From a virus, in IMG/VR virus record IMGVR_UViG_3300013093_000054, positions 1-57,208 of that record: DNA of 57,208 bases, one strand, 5' to 3'. The notes beneath the pieces are model-generated. The model saw only the letters and a list, made by a program, of their open reading frames with translations, searched no databases and was not told the origin of the DNA. Below, piece by piece: positions 9,801 to 18,524 of the stretch (its first letter is position 1; every line of letters begins with the position of its first letter). Both the position numbers and the translations under genes were made by a program.

Positions 9801-12651
9801 TTATACAGGGCCAATTGGTGCAACAGGTTATACCGGTTATACGGGCGATACAGGTTATACGGGCCCTCAAGGGGCCACTGGCTATACTGGTTACACGGGA
9901 CCTCAAGGGGCGACTGGTTATACTGGTTACACAGGCCCGGTTGGCCCAACAGGATACACAGGCTATACTGGGTATACAGGTTACACAGGCACAACTGGTT
10001 ATACAGGTTATACGGGCTATACCGGTTACACAGGTATCCAAGGACCAACTGGACCAGGTGGCGCTGTCGCTTATTGGGGTTCGTTCTGGGATACAACAAC
10101 CCAGACAATCGCTAGCACGACAACTGCTTATCCGATTACGTTCAATTCTTTTGATCCTAACAGTAACCAAGTTACTATTGTATCAGGAAGCCAAATCACA
10201 TTTGCGCAGGCTGGAACATATAATATTCAATTTTCGATACAGTTTGCCAATACTGATAGCGCTCAGATTTGGAATGCCAATACATGGCTGCGCAAAAACG
10301 GCGTAAATATTCCAGATTCAAACAGCTACTGGACGATAACGAGCAAGCATGGCGGCACAAATGGTCAGATAGTTGGCGCTGCTAACTTCATTGTTGAGGT
10401 CACAGCTGGTCAATATATTGAACTTTACTGGCAGGCAGAAAGCACATCTGTCATCTTGGAAACTGTCCCTGCTGGAACGACCCCAACAACGCCAGTAAGC
10501 CCTAGCGTTATTTTGACAGCTACGCCAATCGTTTCAACGATTATTGGGCCAACTGGTTATACGGGCTATACGGGATACACTGGCTATACAGGCGCAGCAT
10601 CTACTGTAACCGGTCCAACTGGTTATACAGGGTTCACCGGCCCTCAAGGCCCAACTGGATACACTGGTTATACAGGACCTCAAGGCGCTACTGGTTACAC
10701 TGGTTACACAGGTCCTCAAGGAGCTACTGGTTATACGGGTTATACTGGGGCCATAGGCCCAACAGGATATACTGGGTATACAGGCCCACAGGGCCCAACT
10801 GGTTACACTGGGTATACGGGGCCAATTGGTGCGACAGGCTATACAGGCTACACAGGCTACACAGGCCCAACTGGCTATACGGGCTATACAGGCGATATTG
10901 GTCCGACTGGATACACAGGATATACTGGGCCCGGTATTACAGGTCCAACTGGCTATACTGGCTACACAGGTCCAGGCATTACTGGACCGACTGGTTATAC
11001 TGGCTACACTGGTTATACGGGACCAGGTGTAACGGGCCCAACTGGTTATACTGGTTATACTGGCTACACTGGGCCTCAAGGCGCTACTGGCTATACTGGA
11101 TATACCGGCGCTACTGGCCCAACTGGCTACACTGGTTATACGGGACCAGGTGTAACTGGACCAACTGGTTATACTGGTTACACCGGGTATACTGGTTACA
11201 CAGGCCCGGGCGTAACGGGACCAACCGGATATACTGGCTATACTGGTTACACAGGATACACTGGTTACACAGGCCCACAGTTAATAACGATTAATTCAAC
11301 GCCAATTGGAAGTGGCACGTCTGGTCGTATTCTTTATGACAATGCTGGCACTGTAGGCGAGCTTGTTATACCGCTTTCTATCTCAAATGGCGGAACAAAT
11401 AACTCATCTGCTTATACTGCTGGATCTGTTATATTTTCTAATGGCACTTCATTAACCCAGGATAATGCAACTTTCTTTTGGGATGACACGAATACGCAAT
11501 TGTCAGTTGGAACTAATGTAACAGCTACTACGCCAGCGAATATTCAGCTGCAAATATTTAAAGACGCATTAATTAATGGCATGACTGTCGGTCTTGGAAC
11601 TGCGCAGCTAACGACAAATACCGCAGTTGGCTATCAAACACTTTTAGGTGTGACAACAGGAGCTTCCAACACAGCTGTTGGTTATCAGGTTCTTAAAGTA
11701 AATACTATTGGAACTCAGAATACGGGTGTTGGAAACCTTGTTCTATCTGCCAATACGACAGGAAACTACAACGCTGCTGTCGGTCAGGCTTGTCTGTTTA
11801 AGAATACGACCGGATCTCAAAATTCAGCATTAGGTCAAGGTTGTCTTTTCAATAATACCACAGGTGCCAGTAATTCTGCGATTGGTGGGTCTGCGTTATT
11901 CAACAATTCTACAGGCTCTAACAACACAGCCCTTGGCCAAGCGGCTATGAACACTAATACCACGGGGGCCACAAATACAGCTGTTGGCACGTCGTCTCTC
12001 TATTCTAATACAATTGGAACAAACAACTGCGCCGTTGGTTATCAGGCTCTTTATTTTAACACTACCGGAACACCCAACACAGGCGTTGGAACGTTAGCCC
12101 TTAGAGCAAACCAGACTGGAACAAATAACGTCGCTGTTGGTGATAGTGCATTAACAGCATGCACTGGAAATCAAAATACATCTCTTGGTTCCAGCGCTGG
12201 TTCTTCGGTTACGAGTGGTTCAAATTTAACAATAATTGGCTATAATGCCCAAGCAACATCTGCGACTGCTACTAACGAAATCACTCTTGGAAATTCGTCA
12301 GTTGCAACTCTACGTTGTCAAACTACAACTATTACATCTCTTTCTGACGCAAGGGATAAAACTGAAATAAGAGTTTTACTGGCTGGAATTAATTTTATAA
12401 AAACACTTAAGCCTGTGTCGTTTATATGGTCAATGCGCGATGGAGGTAAGGTTGGTATAGAAGATTCTGGTTTTATTGCTCAAGATTTACTTGAGTCCCA
12501 AAATATTACTGGAATTAAAATTCCTGGTCTTGTTTACGATGTAAATCCAGATAGACTCGAGGCTTCTTACGGCAAGCTTATACCTGTATTAGTAAAGGCA
12601 GTTAAAGAGCTGATCGAAGAAATTGATGCCTTAAAAGGGAAAGTTGGCTGA
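6883..12651 (+). CDS. Giant collagen-like tail fibre with C-terminal S74 intramolecular chaperone
   Basis: 1922 residues. The N-terminal about 45 residues ([35 protein letters not shown]) are probably the virion anchor. Six blocks of collagen triplets dominated by [10 protein letters not shown] follow, separated by folded inserts: three related Trp-rich inserts (about 118-167, 438-488, 879-928), a beta module (575-688) and a C1q-like domain (1062-1218). After the last block come a fibre module, YadA-head-like NTAVGYxxL repeats (about 1580-1775) and an S74 domain whose SDARDK (Ser1821, Lys1826) matches the self-cleavage Ser-x4-Lys pair. The chaperone would trimerise the fibre and release itself. 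Confidence 0.85.
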   Translation: MSNVQIPNLPVAISLNGTEELEAVQAGTSVRVTSLQIAGLAPGPTGAPGPFGPTGPTGYTGYTGPGITGPQGPTGRTGPTGYTGYTGYTGDTGAPSFVTGPTGYTGYTGPTGYTGSPGTSIIYQGTVANSTLLPPQPQPVGYAYVAQDTGHLWISTGSVWSDAGPVVTNYTGATGYTGYTGYTGPTGYTGYTGSIGATGYTGPTGYTGPTGYTGPTGFTGYTGFTGPTGYTGDTGPTGYTGYTGAASTVTGPTGYTGYTGYTGYTGDTGPTGYTGYTGYTGYTGDTGPTGYTGYTGETGPTGYTGYTGETGPASDVTGPTGYTGYTGYTGYTGAASDVTGPTGYTGYTGYTGDFGPTGYTGYTGETGPTGYTGYTGETGPTGYTGYTGYTGDTGAPSDVTGPTGYTGYTGPTGYTGDTGAPSDVTGPTGYTGYTGMAGSGIQYLGTVNGFTNLPGYPSSYLGAQGDAYVDTVTQDLWVWNGLTWVNNGPFASITGPTGQTGPTGYTGDIGPTGYTGYTGDIGPTGYTGYTGDTGPTGYTGYTGDIGPTGYTGYTGATGPTGYTGSIGPAGSSATSFGYIANTTIQSGDPGTGDVLWNNTAQISATSINVSTTDGASADISVYLSLLQQGQTLVLQDSAVATSWQAFTVSAATTDNTTYWTIPVTYVSSSGAATTNFANATSLIFAVASGAIGPQGPQGVTGATGDTGPTGYTGYTGIQGIQGNVGPTGYTGYTGPQGNAGTVGDTGPTGYTGYTGYTGDTGPTGYTGYTGAASTVTGPTGYTGYTGAQGATGYTGYTGVGDTGPTGYTGPQGATGYTGYTGDQGATGYTGYTGPTGYTGYTGYTGDTGPQGATGYTGYTGAASNVTGPTGYTGYTGPQGGGIVYKGTVTDSTQLTVVDPTPSVGDAYITLDNQHLWVWNGVSWVDNGAITTTGPTGATGYTGPTGYTGYTGYTGYTGYTGAASTVTGPTGYTGYTGPIGATGYTGYTGDTGYTGPQGATGYTGYTGPQGATGYTGYTGPVGPTGYTGYTGYTGYTGTTGYTGYTGYTGYTGIQGPTGPGGAVAYWGSFWDTTTQTIASTTTAYPITFNSFDPNSNQVTIVSGSQITFAQAGTYNIQFSIQFANTDSAQIWNANTWLRKNGVNIPDSNSYWTITSKHGGTNGQIVGAANFIVEVTAGQYIELYWQAESTSVILETVPAGTTPTTPVSPSVILTATPIVSTIIGPTGYTGYTGYTGYTGAASTVTGPTGYTGFTGPQGPTGYTGYTGPQGATGYTGYTGPQGATGYTGYTGAIGPTGYTGYTGPQGPTGYTGYTGPIGATGYTGYTGYTGPTGYTGYTGDIGPTGYTGYTGPGITGPTGYTGYTGPGITGPTGYTGYTGYTGPGVTGPTGYTGYTGYTGPQGATGYTGYTGATGPTGYTGYTGPGVTGPTGYTGYTGYTGYTGPGVTGPTGYTGYTGYTGYTGYTGPQLITINSTPIGSGTSGRILYDNAGTVGELVIPLSISNGGTNNSSAYTAGSVIFSNGTSLTQDNATFFWDDTNTQLSVGTNVTATTPANIQLQIFKDALINGMTVGLGTAQLTTNTAVGYQTLLGVTTGASNTAVGYQVLKVNTIGTQNTGVGNLVLSANTTGNYNAAVGQACLFKNTTGSQNSALGQGCLFNNTTGASNSAIGGSALFNNSTGSNNTALGQAAMNTNTTGATNTAVGTSSLYSNTIGTNNCAVGYQALYFNTTGTPNTGVGTLALRANQTGTNNVAVGDSALTACTGNQNTSLGSSAGSSVTSGSNLTIIGYNAQATSATATNEITLGNSSVATLRCQTTTITSLSDARDKTEIRVLLAGINFIKTLKPVSFIWSMRDGGKVGIEDSGFIAQDLLESQNITGIKIPGLVYDVNPDRLEASYGKLIPVLVKAVKELIEEIDALKGKVG
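7021..11281 (+). repeat. Collagen-triplet repeat blocks ([10 protein letters not shown])
   Basis: Six blocks at about 7021-7239, 7396-8190, 8362-8598, 8950-9522, 9678-10062 and 10545-11281 encode Gly-x-y triplets, mostly GPT and GYT, with recurring caps GAAST/DV and GPQGAT. Every glycine is kept, while wobble bases vary (ggt/ggc/gga, act/aca/acc), so the DNA is much less repetitive than the protein. Minus-strand open frames over these blocks are by-products of the repeat. Confidence 0.9.
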
Positions 12652-12652
12652 T

Positions 12653-12946
12653 ATGTCTATTAAAAAAACAATAAAAGCAGCGCGCCCGACCGTCAACTCT
12701 GTTTCCGGATATGTTTTAAGTTGGGATGTTGATATTACTTTAAGAGAAGGTAGCTTTGAATATAATTACAACTATTCAAAAGATGTTGCTAATTTAAATA
12801 AAATACCATCTGATTTCTCTGAACCAGAAGTTTTAGGATATATGCCAGAAGGTCTGGAAGATGTATTTAAACACCACAAAGAATTTTTGGGTGGAAATAA
12901 TTCTTCTGAAACAATTATTGTCGATGATTTTACGTTTAGCAATTAA
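12653..12946 (+). CDS. Small unknown protein following the giant fibre
   Basis: 97 residues from the ATG two bases after the fibre stop. The N-terminus (MSIKKTIKAARP) is basic and the middle has amphipathic strands rich in Tyr/Asn. No family is recognised. Tight coupling to the fibre gene and its place before the glycosyltransferase island suggest an assembly factor or a partner of fibre modification, which is inference only. Confidence 0.5.
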   Translation: MSIKKTIKAARPTVNSVSGYVLSWDVDITLREGSFEYNYNYSKDVANLNKIPSDFSEPEVLGYMPEGLEDVFKHHKEFLGGNNSSETIIVDDFTFSN

Positions 12947-12955
12947 TAGGAGTAA

Positions 12956-13627
12956 ATTGAAATTCGCACCGTTCTTCTTTCAGCGCCATCTTATGACGGC
13001 AAAGTAAACGTATGGCACTGCACGTCTTTAACTGAAACGGTAAAAATAGGTATATCAAAAAATATTAACATTGTGGCTGTTTATATGTCTTACGATGCCT
13101 TAGTTCAAAGGGCTCGTAACGATATATTTAAACTAGCATATGATAATGATGTTGATGATCTGGTTTTTATCGATTGCGATCAAGATTGGCAACCGGAAGA
13201 TTTTTTTAAGCTTCTTTCACATGATGTCCCAATTGTTGCCGCACCAGTCATAAAAAAATCTGACGACCCTCAATATAATGTAAAATTATTAGGAAATTAT
13301 ATTATAAATGAAAAAGGGTTGGTTGAGGTAGACGGAGTTGGCACTGGATTTATGAGAATAAGAAAAGATGCTATTAAAAAAATGTGGTCTGCCTCAAGTG
13401 AATATCGTGAAAGACATAAGGAAGATTCGTCTCGTATGGTATTTGAAGTAAAAGTTATGAATGGGGAAATCTGGGCAGAAGACATTGTTTTTTGTGATAA
13501 ATGGATTAAATTGGGCGGTAAGGTATATATTGACCCATCCATTAATTGCGGCCATTCAGGTGAAAAAAGATGGGTAGGGAATTTTTCGTCTTGGATCAAG
13601 ACCTTAAACTTAAAAGGAGGGGTGTAA
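12956..13627 (+). CDS. GT-A glycosyltransferase-like protein, probable non-canonical ATT start
   Basis: From 12956 the frame encodes 223 residues. The first in-frame GTG is not until 13073, which would delete the first beta-alpha unit (IRTVLLSAPSYDGKVNVWH). A TAA at 12953-12955 bounds the frame, and AGGAG sits at 12948-12952, so the ATT at 12956 is the earliest possible start, at short spacing. The core contains a nucleotide-sugar DxD motif in LVFIDCDQDW and an acceptor-side region GVGTGFMRIRKDAI followed by EDIVFCDKW. It resembles small family-2/Anp1-type GT-A enzymes. First of four glycosyltransferase-like genes here. Confidence 0.7.
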   Translation: MEIRTVLLSAPSYDGKVNVWHCTSLTETVKIGISKNINIVAVYMSYDALVQRARNDIFKLAYDNDVDDLVFIDCDQDWQPEDFFKLLSHDVPIVAAPVIKKSDDPQYNVKLLGNYIINEKGLVEVDGVGTGFMRIRKDAIKKMWSASSEYRERHKEDSSRMVFEVKVMNGEIWAEDIVFCDKWIKLGGKVYIDPSINCGHSGEKRWVGNFSSWIKTLNLKGGV

Positions 13628-13628
13628 A

Positions 13629-13817
13629 ATGGAAAACGAAATTATCAAGCTGGAGTTAACACTAGGTCAGGTTAACCACATTTTGGCTGTGTTAGGTGAG
13701 GCATCTTTTGTAAAAGCCGCAGACCCCGTAAACTGGATACGCGAGCAGGCGATTCCGCAGCATGCGGAAATAGCTAAGAAATATCCTGCTGAAGAAATAG
13801 CGCAAGCAGCAGAATAA
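13629..13817 (+). CDS. Small conserved-type phage protein, unknown
   Basis: 62 residues, AAGGAGGGG just upstream. Sequence shows an N-terminal amphipathic helix/strand (IIKLELTLGQVNHILAVLGEASF) and an Ala/Glu-rich tail. The 'L.L.QVN.IL..L' pattern is seen in many small phage proteins of unknown role. Sits inside the glycan island, one base after the preceding stop. Confidence 0.6.
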   Translation: MENEIIKLELTLGQVNHILAVLGEASFVKAADPVNWIREQAIPQHAEIAKKYPAEEIAQAAE

Positions 13818-13851
13818 ATATAAATTCGCATAAGAGAGGAAGGGTCTCGTT

Positions 13852-14487
13852 ATGCATACATCGGCGTATAATCATGCGCAGCGTTTTTACGACTGCTATA
13901 ACGGGGCTTTCCCTGATGGGTTTAAGGTAATTGAAATTGGTTCTCAAGACGTCAATGGCTCTTTGCGGCCTATTTTTGAAAGAGACTGCGACTATACGGG
14001 CGTAGACTTTGTGGCTGGTAAGGGCGTAGATCTTGTCTTAACCGACCCATACAAACTGCCTCTTCCAGACAAATGCGCAGATATCGTTGTTTCAAGCTCA
14101 TGTTTTGAACATTCAGAAATGTTTTGGCTGACGTTCCTAGAGATCATGCGCATATTAAAGCCGCATGGTTTGTTTTATCTAAATGTTCCATCCAACGGTA
14201 TTTATCATACTTACCCCGTTGACTGCTGGCGGTTCTTTCCAGACAGCGGAAAGGCGCTCGTAACATGGGCCAAGCGCAATGGAATAAACGCAGCTCTTCT
14301 TGAATCCTATATTGGCTTCAAAGAAGGTGAAATGATTTGGAACGATTTTACGGCTATTTTTCTTAAAGACGAAAAGAATATAGAAAAACATAAAAAGCGC
14401 ATTCTTAGCGTCCTGAAAGATTTCCATAACGGATATGTTTATGAAAATCCTGAGATTATGAACCGCGTTTATTGGCACGATAAATGA
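13852..14487 (+). CDS. SAM-dependent methyltransferase (class I, Methyltransf_11-like)
   Basis: 211 residues. Motif I is VIEIGSQDVNGS (about 24-35), then YTGVDFVAGKGVDLV supplies the acidic residue after strand 2, LPLPDKCADIVVSSSCFEH is motif IV and ILKPHGLFYLNVPS is the post-V strand. It lacks nucleic-acid-target motifs such as DPPW or a PC dipeptide, so a small-molecule or sugar methylase is more likely. The strong GAGAGGAAGGG SD and ATGA overlap with the next glycosyltransferase place it in the glycan operon. Confidence 0.8.
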   Translation: MHTSAYNHAQRFYDCYNGAFPDGFKVIEIGSQDVNGSLRPIFERDCDYTGVDFVAGKGVDLVLTDPYKLPLPDKCADIVVSSSCFEHSEMFWLTFLEIMRILKPHGLFYLNVPSNGIYHTYPVDCWRFFPDSGKALVTWAKRNGINAALLESYIGFKEGEMIWNDFTAIFLKDEKNIEKHKKRILSVLKDFHNGYVYENPEIMNRVYWHDK

Positions 14488-15092
14488 CTCCGATACTCGT
14501 ATGCACGGTTACGGGGCGTAGCCTTCCAGTTCTTGAAGCGAGCGTTAAAGCTTATTGCTCGGACGTTTCGTTGATCGCGCATCACGTTGATCGGTCAACT
14601 TTTGGTCAATCGTATAACACCGCATTAGATGAGGCCTTTAAACAATACGATGAAGTTATTATCGCAAATGACGATGTTGTTTTGACGCCATCTACATATA
14701 CGACTTTACTTGAAGATGTGGCCGCGTTAAAATCAGAGCATGGCGATAAGGTAGGTATAGTTGGCGCTAGGTCTGATTGCGTTCGAGAAGCGCAAAATAT
14801 TAAAGAGAATCTGCCAGAAGAAGTTTTCTCAACGCTGTATGTATCCCCATTATTCGCTTGGATTCCAAAGATCGTTTTTGATATTACGCGCTTCCCGCAT
14901 ACAAACTGGTTTAGCGACGATATGATTTGTATGGATTTGAATTATGCTGGCTTTACCAATTGGGTGTCTCGGGCGTATGTCCATCATGCCGGATCTCAGA
15001 CGGTCGGCAATAATACATGGGAAATGTATTTACAGGCCATAGACTGGATAGAAAAGAATAGACCAGAACGTCTACATAGGTTTAAACGATGA
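14484..15092 (+). CDS. Family-2-like glycosyltransferase
   Basis: 202 residues. The N-terminal PILVCTVTGRSLPVLEASV resembles the first Rossmann strand of GT-A folds, followed by HHVDRSTFGQSYNTALDEAF, a glycosyltransferase helix pattern. IIANDDVVLTPSTY provides the metal/nucleotide acidic cluster near residue 65. The C-terminus is rich in aromatic residues. Start overlaps the methyltransferase stop (ATGA) and its own stop overlaps the next start, so the three genes are translationally coupled. Donor and acceptor cannot be deduced. Confidence 0.65.
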   Translation: MTPILVCTVTGRSLPVLEASVKAYCSDVSLIAHHVDRSTFGQSYNTALDEAFKQYDEVIIANDDVVLTPSTYTTLLEDVAALKSEHGDKVGIVGARSDCVREAQNIKENLPEEVFSTLYVSPLFAWIPKIVFDITRFPHTNWFSDDMICMDLNYAGFTNWVSRAYVHHAGSQTVGNNTWEMYLQAIDWIEKNRPERLHRFKR

Positions 15093-15943
15093 AAATTATA
15101 GATGCTTTTACGTTTTATAATAATGTAGACATATTAAAAATGAGGCTCCAGCTTCATTTTGATCATGTGGACGAATTTTATATTTGCGAATCTGACCATA
15201 CATATTCCGGCAGACCAAAAGAATTTATTTTAGAGCAGCATTTGCATGAGATAAATCCCTGGATAGATAAGGTTCGATATATAAAATATCATGCCGACCC
15301 AAGTGGATTAGATTTTTCTCAGGAATTTAAAGACGAAATTCTCAATCTTAGCAATCCCGGCTGGATTATGGAGTTCAGGCAACGCAACCAACTAAAAGAA
15401 CATATCCAAGATTTTGGCGATAATGATGTTATTGCAATTTGCGATATTGATGAATTTATTAGCCATGATGTTTTTAACTATATTAGGCAAAATGGTCTCG
15501 GGCCAGATGAGTTACGTTTAAATCTCGTCATGCATCACTATTACATGAATTGCATACAACCTGGAAGGATATGGACACAACCATTTATGTGCAAGGGGTC
15601 CAGATTTCGGCAGATAGATGACGTATCCTTTCACCGGCACTGCGTAGGTATGTATCATTGGTGGCCTAATGCTGGCTGGCATTTTTCCAACCTTGGCGGC
15701 TATGAAGCCATAATGGATAAGATGCTTGCCACTTGTCATACAGAGTTTATTACCAATGGCGTAAATGACCCTGAATATATAAAAAATTGTATGAAATATG
15801 GGATCTTACCTAACATAAAAAAACCAACGCCATCTCTGGCTACATGTGAATTGGCTTTTGTGAAATTAGACGCATATCCCCCCTATTTGCGTAAAATTAT
15901 GCTAGATAATCCAAAATATATTGTTACCGATTTGACGGTTTAA
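15089..15943 (+). CDS. Family GT17-like N-acetylglucosaminyltransferase domain protein
   Basis: 284 residues. The opening MKIIDAFTFYNNVDILKMRL, then VDEFYICESDHTYSGRPKE and FGDNDVIAICDIDEFIS are the ordered landmarks of the GT17 family (beta-1,4-GlcNAc transferase type), with the DIDE cluster as likely metal site. The C-terminal half contains His/Trp-rich segments (HHYYMNC, YHWWPNAGWHFS) as in that family. Sugar donor and substrate are not established for phage versions. Confidence 0.8.
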   Translation: MKIIDAFTFYNNVDILKMRLQLHFDHVDEFYICESDHTYSGRPKEFILEQHLHEINPWIDKVRYIKYHADPSGLDFSQEFKDEILNLSNPGWIMEFRQRNQLKEHIQDFGDNDVIAICDIDEFISHDVFNYIRQNGLGPDELRLNLVMHHYYMNCIQPGRIWTQPFMCKGSRFRQIDDVSFHRHCVGMYHWWPNAGWHFSNLGGYEAIMDKMLATCHTEFITNGVNDPEYIKNCMKYGILPNIKKPTPSLATCELAFVKLDAYPPYLRKIMLDNPKYIVTDLTV

Positions 15944-15956
15944 GGAAGGGAAAACA

Positions 15957-17066
15957 ATGGAAACTATAGAATTAACGGCGACGGAAATTATCCCGGAAAA
16001 GAAAAAGCTGAAGATATGCGTCTACGGTATCTCAAAAAACGAAGAAATGTTTATTCAGCGATGGGCTGATTCTGCTAGGCAGGCAGACCTTATTCTCCTT
16101 GCTGATACAGGCAGCGACGACGATACCGTCAAGCTGGCAAAGGAAAGCGGCGTCCAAGTCCATCATATCCACATCAAGCCGTGGCGCTTTGACCATGCCA
16201 GAAACGCCGCTCTTTGCCTGATCCCAGGCGACTTTGATGTCTGCGTCAGCCTAGACATTGACGAAATCTTGGAGCCCGGTTGGCGCGAAGAAATTGAGCG
16301 CCTATGGGAACCAGATACGACCCGTATGCGCTATATCTTTGACTGGGGGATGGGTAAGAAATTTTACCATGTCAAAATTCATAGCCGCCATAGCCACTTC
16401 TGGAAACATGCCTGCCACGAAGTTCCTGTCACAGACATGCGGACTCCAGAAAAGTTCTGTTTTACCGAGAAGCAGATGGTGACGCATTACCCAGATCATA
16501 CCAAAAGCCGGGCGCAATATTTTGGCATCCTAAAGGTTGCTGTGGACGAAGACCCAAGCTGCCCCCGCAACGCTTTTTACTGGGCCCGTGAGCTTTCCTA
16601 CTACAGCAAATGGGAAGAGGCGCTAGTAGCGCTTAAAAAATACCTTGATATGCCTAGCGCAACATGGAACTGCGAGCGATGCTACGCTTACATAACCATG
16701 GCAAAATGTTATGGAGCGCTTGGAAATCCTGTTGAAGAAGAAAAATCGCTCCTCAAGGCGGCTATGGAAGCAGGCGAAACGCGGGAACCGTGGGTGGCAA
16801 TGGCGGACTTAATGTATCGACAAAACCGCTGGGCTGAATGCTTTGCTTACGCCATGCGGGCGGTAAATATTACCTACCGGGCCAACAATTATACGGAAGA
16901 TCCAAATTGCTGGGGATGGCGTCCGCATGACTTTGCCGCTATCGCAGCTTTCCGGTTGGGATTGAAGGAAATAAGTATCCAACAGGGGCAGATTGCGGTA
17001 GAATTGGAGCCGGAAGATCAACGCCTAAAAGATAATCTTTTGTGGTATATTGGTGAAAAGTCATGA
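15957..17066 (+). CDS. Family-2 glycosyltransferase with C-terminal TPR-like helices
   Basis: 369 residues. The glycosyltransferase part begins with KICVYGISKNEEMFIQRW and includes LLADTGSDDDTVKLA and VCVSLDIDEILEPGW (DxD-type DID). After about residue 220 come helical pairs (YWARELSYYSKWEEALVALKKYL, CYAYITMAKCYGALGNPVEEE, WVAMADLMYRQNRWAECFAYA) that read as tetratricopeptide repeats. GT2-TPR fusions often modify proteins or exported glycans, and TPRs could dock an acceptor protein. SD AAGGAAGGG. Last gene of the glycan island. Confidence 0.8.
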   Translation: METIELTATEIIPEKKKLKICVYGISKNEEMFIQRWADSARQADLILLADTGSDDDTVKLAKESGVQVHHIHIKPWRFDHARNAALCLIPGDFDVCVSLDIDEILEPGWREEIERLWEPDTTRMRYIFDWGMGKKFYHVKIHSRHSHFWKHACHEVPVTDMRTPEKFCFTEKQMVTHYPDHTKSRAQYFGILKVAVDEDPSCPRNAFYWARELSYYSKWEEALVALKKYLDMPSATWNCERCYAYITMAKCYGALGNPVEEEKSLLKAAMEAGETREPWVAMADLMYRQNRWAECFAYAMRAVNITYRANNYTEDPNCWGWRPHDFAAIAAFRLGLKEISIQQGQIAVELEPEDQRLKDNLLWYIGEKS

Positions 17067-17077
17067 TGGAGACAGGG

Positions 17078-17326
17078 ATGGAGCCGCAAACAGTTATTAA
17101 TATTGTGGCAGGCACCGTCCTGATGGTAGCCGGGTGGCTTTTTAGGGAGCTTTGGCAAGCTGTCAAAGCTCTCCAAGCCGACCTTCGTAAGATAGAAGTA
17201 GACTTGCCATCGAATTATATCCGAAAAGACGAATTTGGCGAGGGGATGCGTGAAATAAAAGAAATGCTCGCTAAGATATTCGACAAATTAGACGGTAAAG
17301 TAGACAAACATTGGGGCGATAAATGA
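17078..17326 (+). CDS. Small membrane-anchored protein at the head of the lysis cassette
   Basis: 82 residues from the ATG at 17078, chosen because GGAG lies six bases upstream; an in-frame ATG at 17063 overlaps the previous stop and is the alternative. One hydrophobic segment (VINIVAGTVLMVAGWLF) is followed by an amphipathic, charged helix ending in DKLDGKVDKHW. It could be a holin-type or spanin-like accessory, but the sequence alone does not decide. Overlaps the endolysin start (ATGA). Confidence 0.6.
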   Translation: MEPQTVINIVAGTVLMVAGWLFRELWQAVKALQADLRKIEVDLPSNYIRKDEFGEGMREIKEMLAKIFDKLDGKVDKHWGDK

Positions 17327-17793
17327 CCTGGCCCCTTCAGTCCGAATGTTTAAAAATGTTTGGCAACCCCTATGCGCCCGGCTGGGGGAATACGCACATT
17401 GTCCATATTAATTGCCCGTGGCAGCTCTATATGGGGCCGCTGCATATTCCGTATATTAAAATAAATAAGATTGCCGCCGAGTCTTTAACTCGTGTCTTAA
17501 ACCATGTCTGGGATGAATGCGGAAAGGACCCAGACAAAATACACGCCATCCATGCCGACCAGTTCTCAGGGGACTGGGTCATCCGTCAGGCGCGCGGCCT
17601 GAAGATGATATCAATGCATAGCTATGGCCTAGCAATAGATTGGGACGCTCCCCACAACCAGCTAGGTTCAAGAACGCATTTTTTTACGGCTGATAACCCA
17701 CTCATTAAGGCTTTTCTTGATGAGGGATGGATTTGGGGAGGCCAATGGAGCAGACCGGACGCAATGCACGTTCAAGCGGCGAGGGTTGGTTAA
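17323..17793 (+). CDS. M15-family peptidoglycan endopeptidase (endolysin)
   Basis: 156 residues. The zinc site of M15 D-Ala-D-Ala/L-Ala-D-Glu peptidases is visible: HSYGLAIDWD (His and Asp, about 105-114) and PDAMHVQ (His near 150), with an upstream IHADQFSGDW strand. It would cut peptide cross-links or stems in peptidoglycan during lysis. There is no signal peptide, so release would depend on the neighbouring holin. The last 49 bases overlap a lipoprotein gene in another frame. Confidence 0.85.
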   Translation: MTWPLQSECLKMFGNPYAPGWGNTHIVHINCPWQLYMGPLHIPYIKINKIAAESLTRVLNHVWDECGKDPDKIHAIHADQFSGDWVIRQARGLKMISMHSYGLAIDWDAPHNQLGSRTHFFTADNPLIKAFLDEGWIWGGQWSRPDAMHVQAARVG

Positions 17794-17978
17794 ATAGGCA
17801 AACGGTAGGGGCGCTTGTGGCGGCCATATCATACAGTATCGTATTAATAAGTTTGGCAGCCCTTGCAGGCTGCACTCAGATAGAAGGTGATGGATTTTCT
17901 AACAATGGCCATGAGTATGGTCCTGTTAGATGCGTTAAGGCGAAAGATAACGTTCTTCGTTGTTATACGATTAAATAG
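17745..17978 (+). CDS. Small lipoprotein overlapping the endolysin
   Basis: 77 residues from the ATG at 17745 (GGAGG just upstream, short spacing). A hydrophobic stretch (VGALVAAISYSIVLISLAALAGC) ends in a lipobox-like LAGC, with the mature part short and carrying two more Cys. It resembles outer-membrane lipoproteins found in lysis cassettes, but a second, better spanin pair follows, so its role is uncertain. Confidence 0.6.
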   Translation: MEQTGRNARSSGEGWLNRQTVGALVAAISYSIVLISLAALAGCTQIEGDGFSNNGHEYGPVRCVKAKDNVLRCYTIK

Positions 17979-17987
17979 GAGACAGAC

Positions 17988-18161
17988 ATGGGTTCAATTG
18001 GTTCTTTTGTAGTTGCCAAACTGCGTGAAGGCTCAACCTGGGCCGGTATCGCTACGCTGATTGCTGGCGCAAGCTTTATTCCTCATGCTCAAGAGATCGG
18101 TGCTTTGGTTCCAACTGTTGGCACGCTGGTAGCTGGCGTTTTGGCGATCTGGTTTAAATAA
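17988..18161 (+). CDS. Putative holin
   Basis: 57 residues, preceded by AGGAGACAGAC. Two hydrophobic segments (about 18-33, WAGIATLIAGASFIPHA; about 38-56, IGALVPTVGTLVAGVLAIWF) are joined by a short loop with His and Glu, and there is a charged N-terminus. Size and topology fit small class II-type holins, and the gene lies between the endolysin and the spanin pair. TAATG overlap with the next gene. Confidence 0.65.
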   Translation: MGSIGSFVVAKLREGSTWAGIATLIAGASFIPHAQEIGALVPTVGTLVAGVLAIWFK

Positions 18162-18400
18162 TGGTCGCTACAATCTTATCTCTTATCGGCGCGCTATTTA
18201 CGCTTGCCGGTAAGATATTTGATTGGTTAAACGCACAACAATTAATTGATGTCGGCAAGACGGCGCAGCAGGTTCAGGATTTAAAGGGGCAAGTAGATGC
18301 TGCACATGAGGCGCTTCAAGCCCGTCTGGATATTGAGCGCGATAGCATTGACAAGCCTGACAGCGTGTCAGTCGACGACGGGTTCAAGCGCCCTGACTGA
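18161..18400 (+). CDS. Inner-membrane spanin subunit (Rz-like)
   Basis: 79 residues: an N-terminal membrane segment (ILSLIGALFTLAGKIFDWL) followed by a coiled-coil helix (QQVQDLKGQVDAAHEALQARLDIERDSI) and a short acidic tail. This is the i-spanin layout. A lipoprotein gene starts within its last third in the +1 frame, the classic overlapped Rz/Rz1 architecture. It would span the periplasm and help fuse the membranes in the last lysis step. Confidence 0.7.
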   Translation: MVATILSLIGALFTLAGKIFDWLNAQQLIDVGKTAQQVQDLKGQVDAAHEALQARLDIERDSIDKPDSVSVDDGFKRPD

Positions 18401-18521
18401 TAGGCTGGCTTTTTGTGATGGGGCAAAACCTATTTATTGGTCAAAAAAAGATACGGACAAAACAATTTGGCAGGTGAAGGCGCATAACAATGTAGGCAAG
18501 GAAGCCTGCAACTGGAGATAG
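18297..18521 (+). CDS. Outer-membrane spanin lipoprotein (Rz1-like)
   Basis: 74 residues from 18297 (AGGGG seven bases upstream); the in-frame ATG at 18306 (MRRFKPVW) is an equally good protein start. The signal MRRFKPVWILSAIALTSLTAC has a basic n-region and a lipobox ending LTAC. The gene overlaps the i-spanin frame by about 100 bases. The mature part is short and has two more Cys. Partner of the protein at 18161. Confidence 0.7.
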   Translation: MLHMRRFKPVWILSAIALTSLTACQSTTGSSALTDRLAFCDGAKPIYWSKKDTDKTIWQVKAHNNVGKEACNWR

Positions 18522-18524
18522 GTA

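Noticed and set aside
7276-11079. Long minus-strand open frames (310, 196, 202 and 181 codons) rich in Ser, Ile, Cys and Trp
   Set aside because: They lie exactly over the collagen repeats and their composition is the reverse complement of Gly/Thr/Tyr triplets. They have no recognisable domains or SDs.
7021-11281. Repeats as a possible CRISPR array
   Set aside because: Repeat units are protein triplets of variable DNA sequence in one long frame, without uniform spacers or an identical direct repeat.
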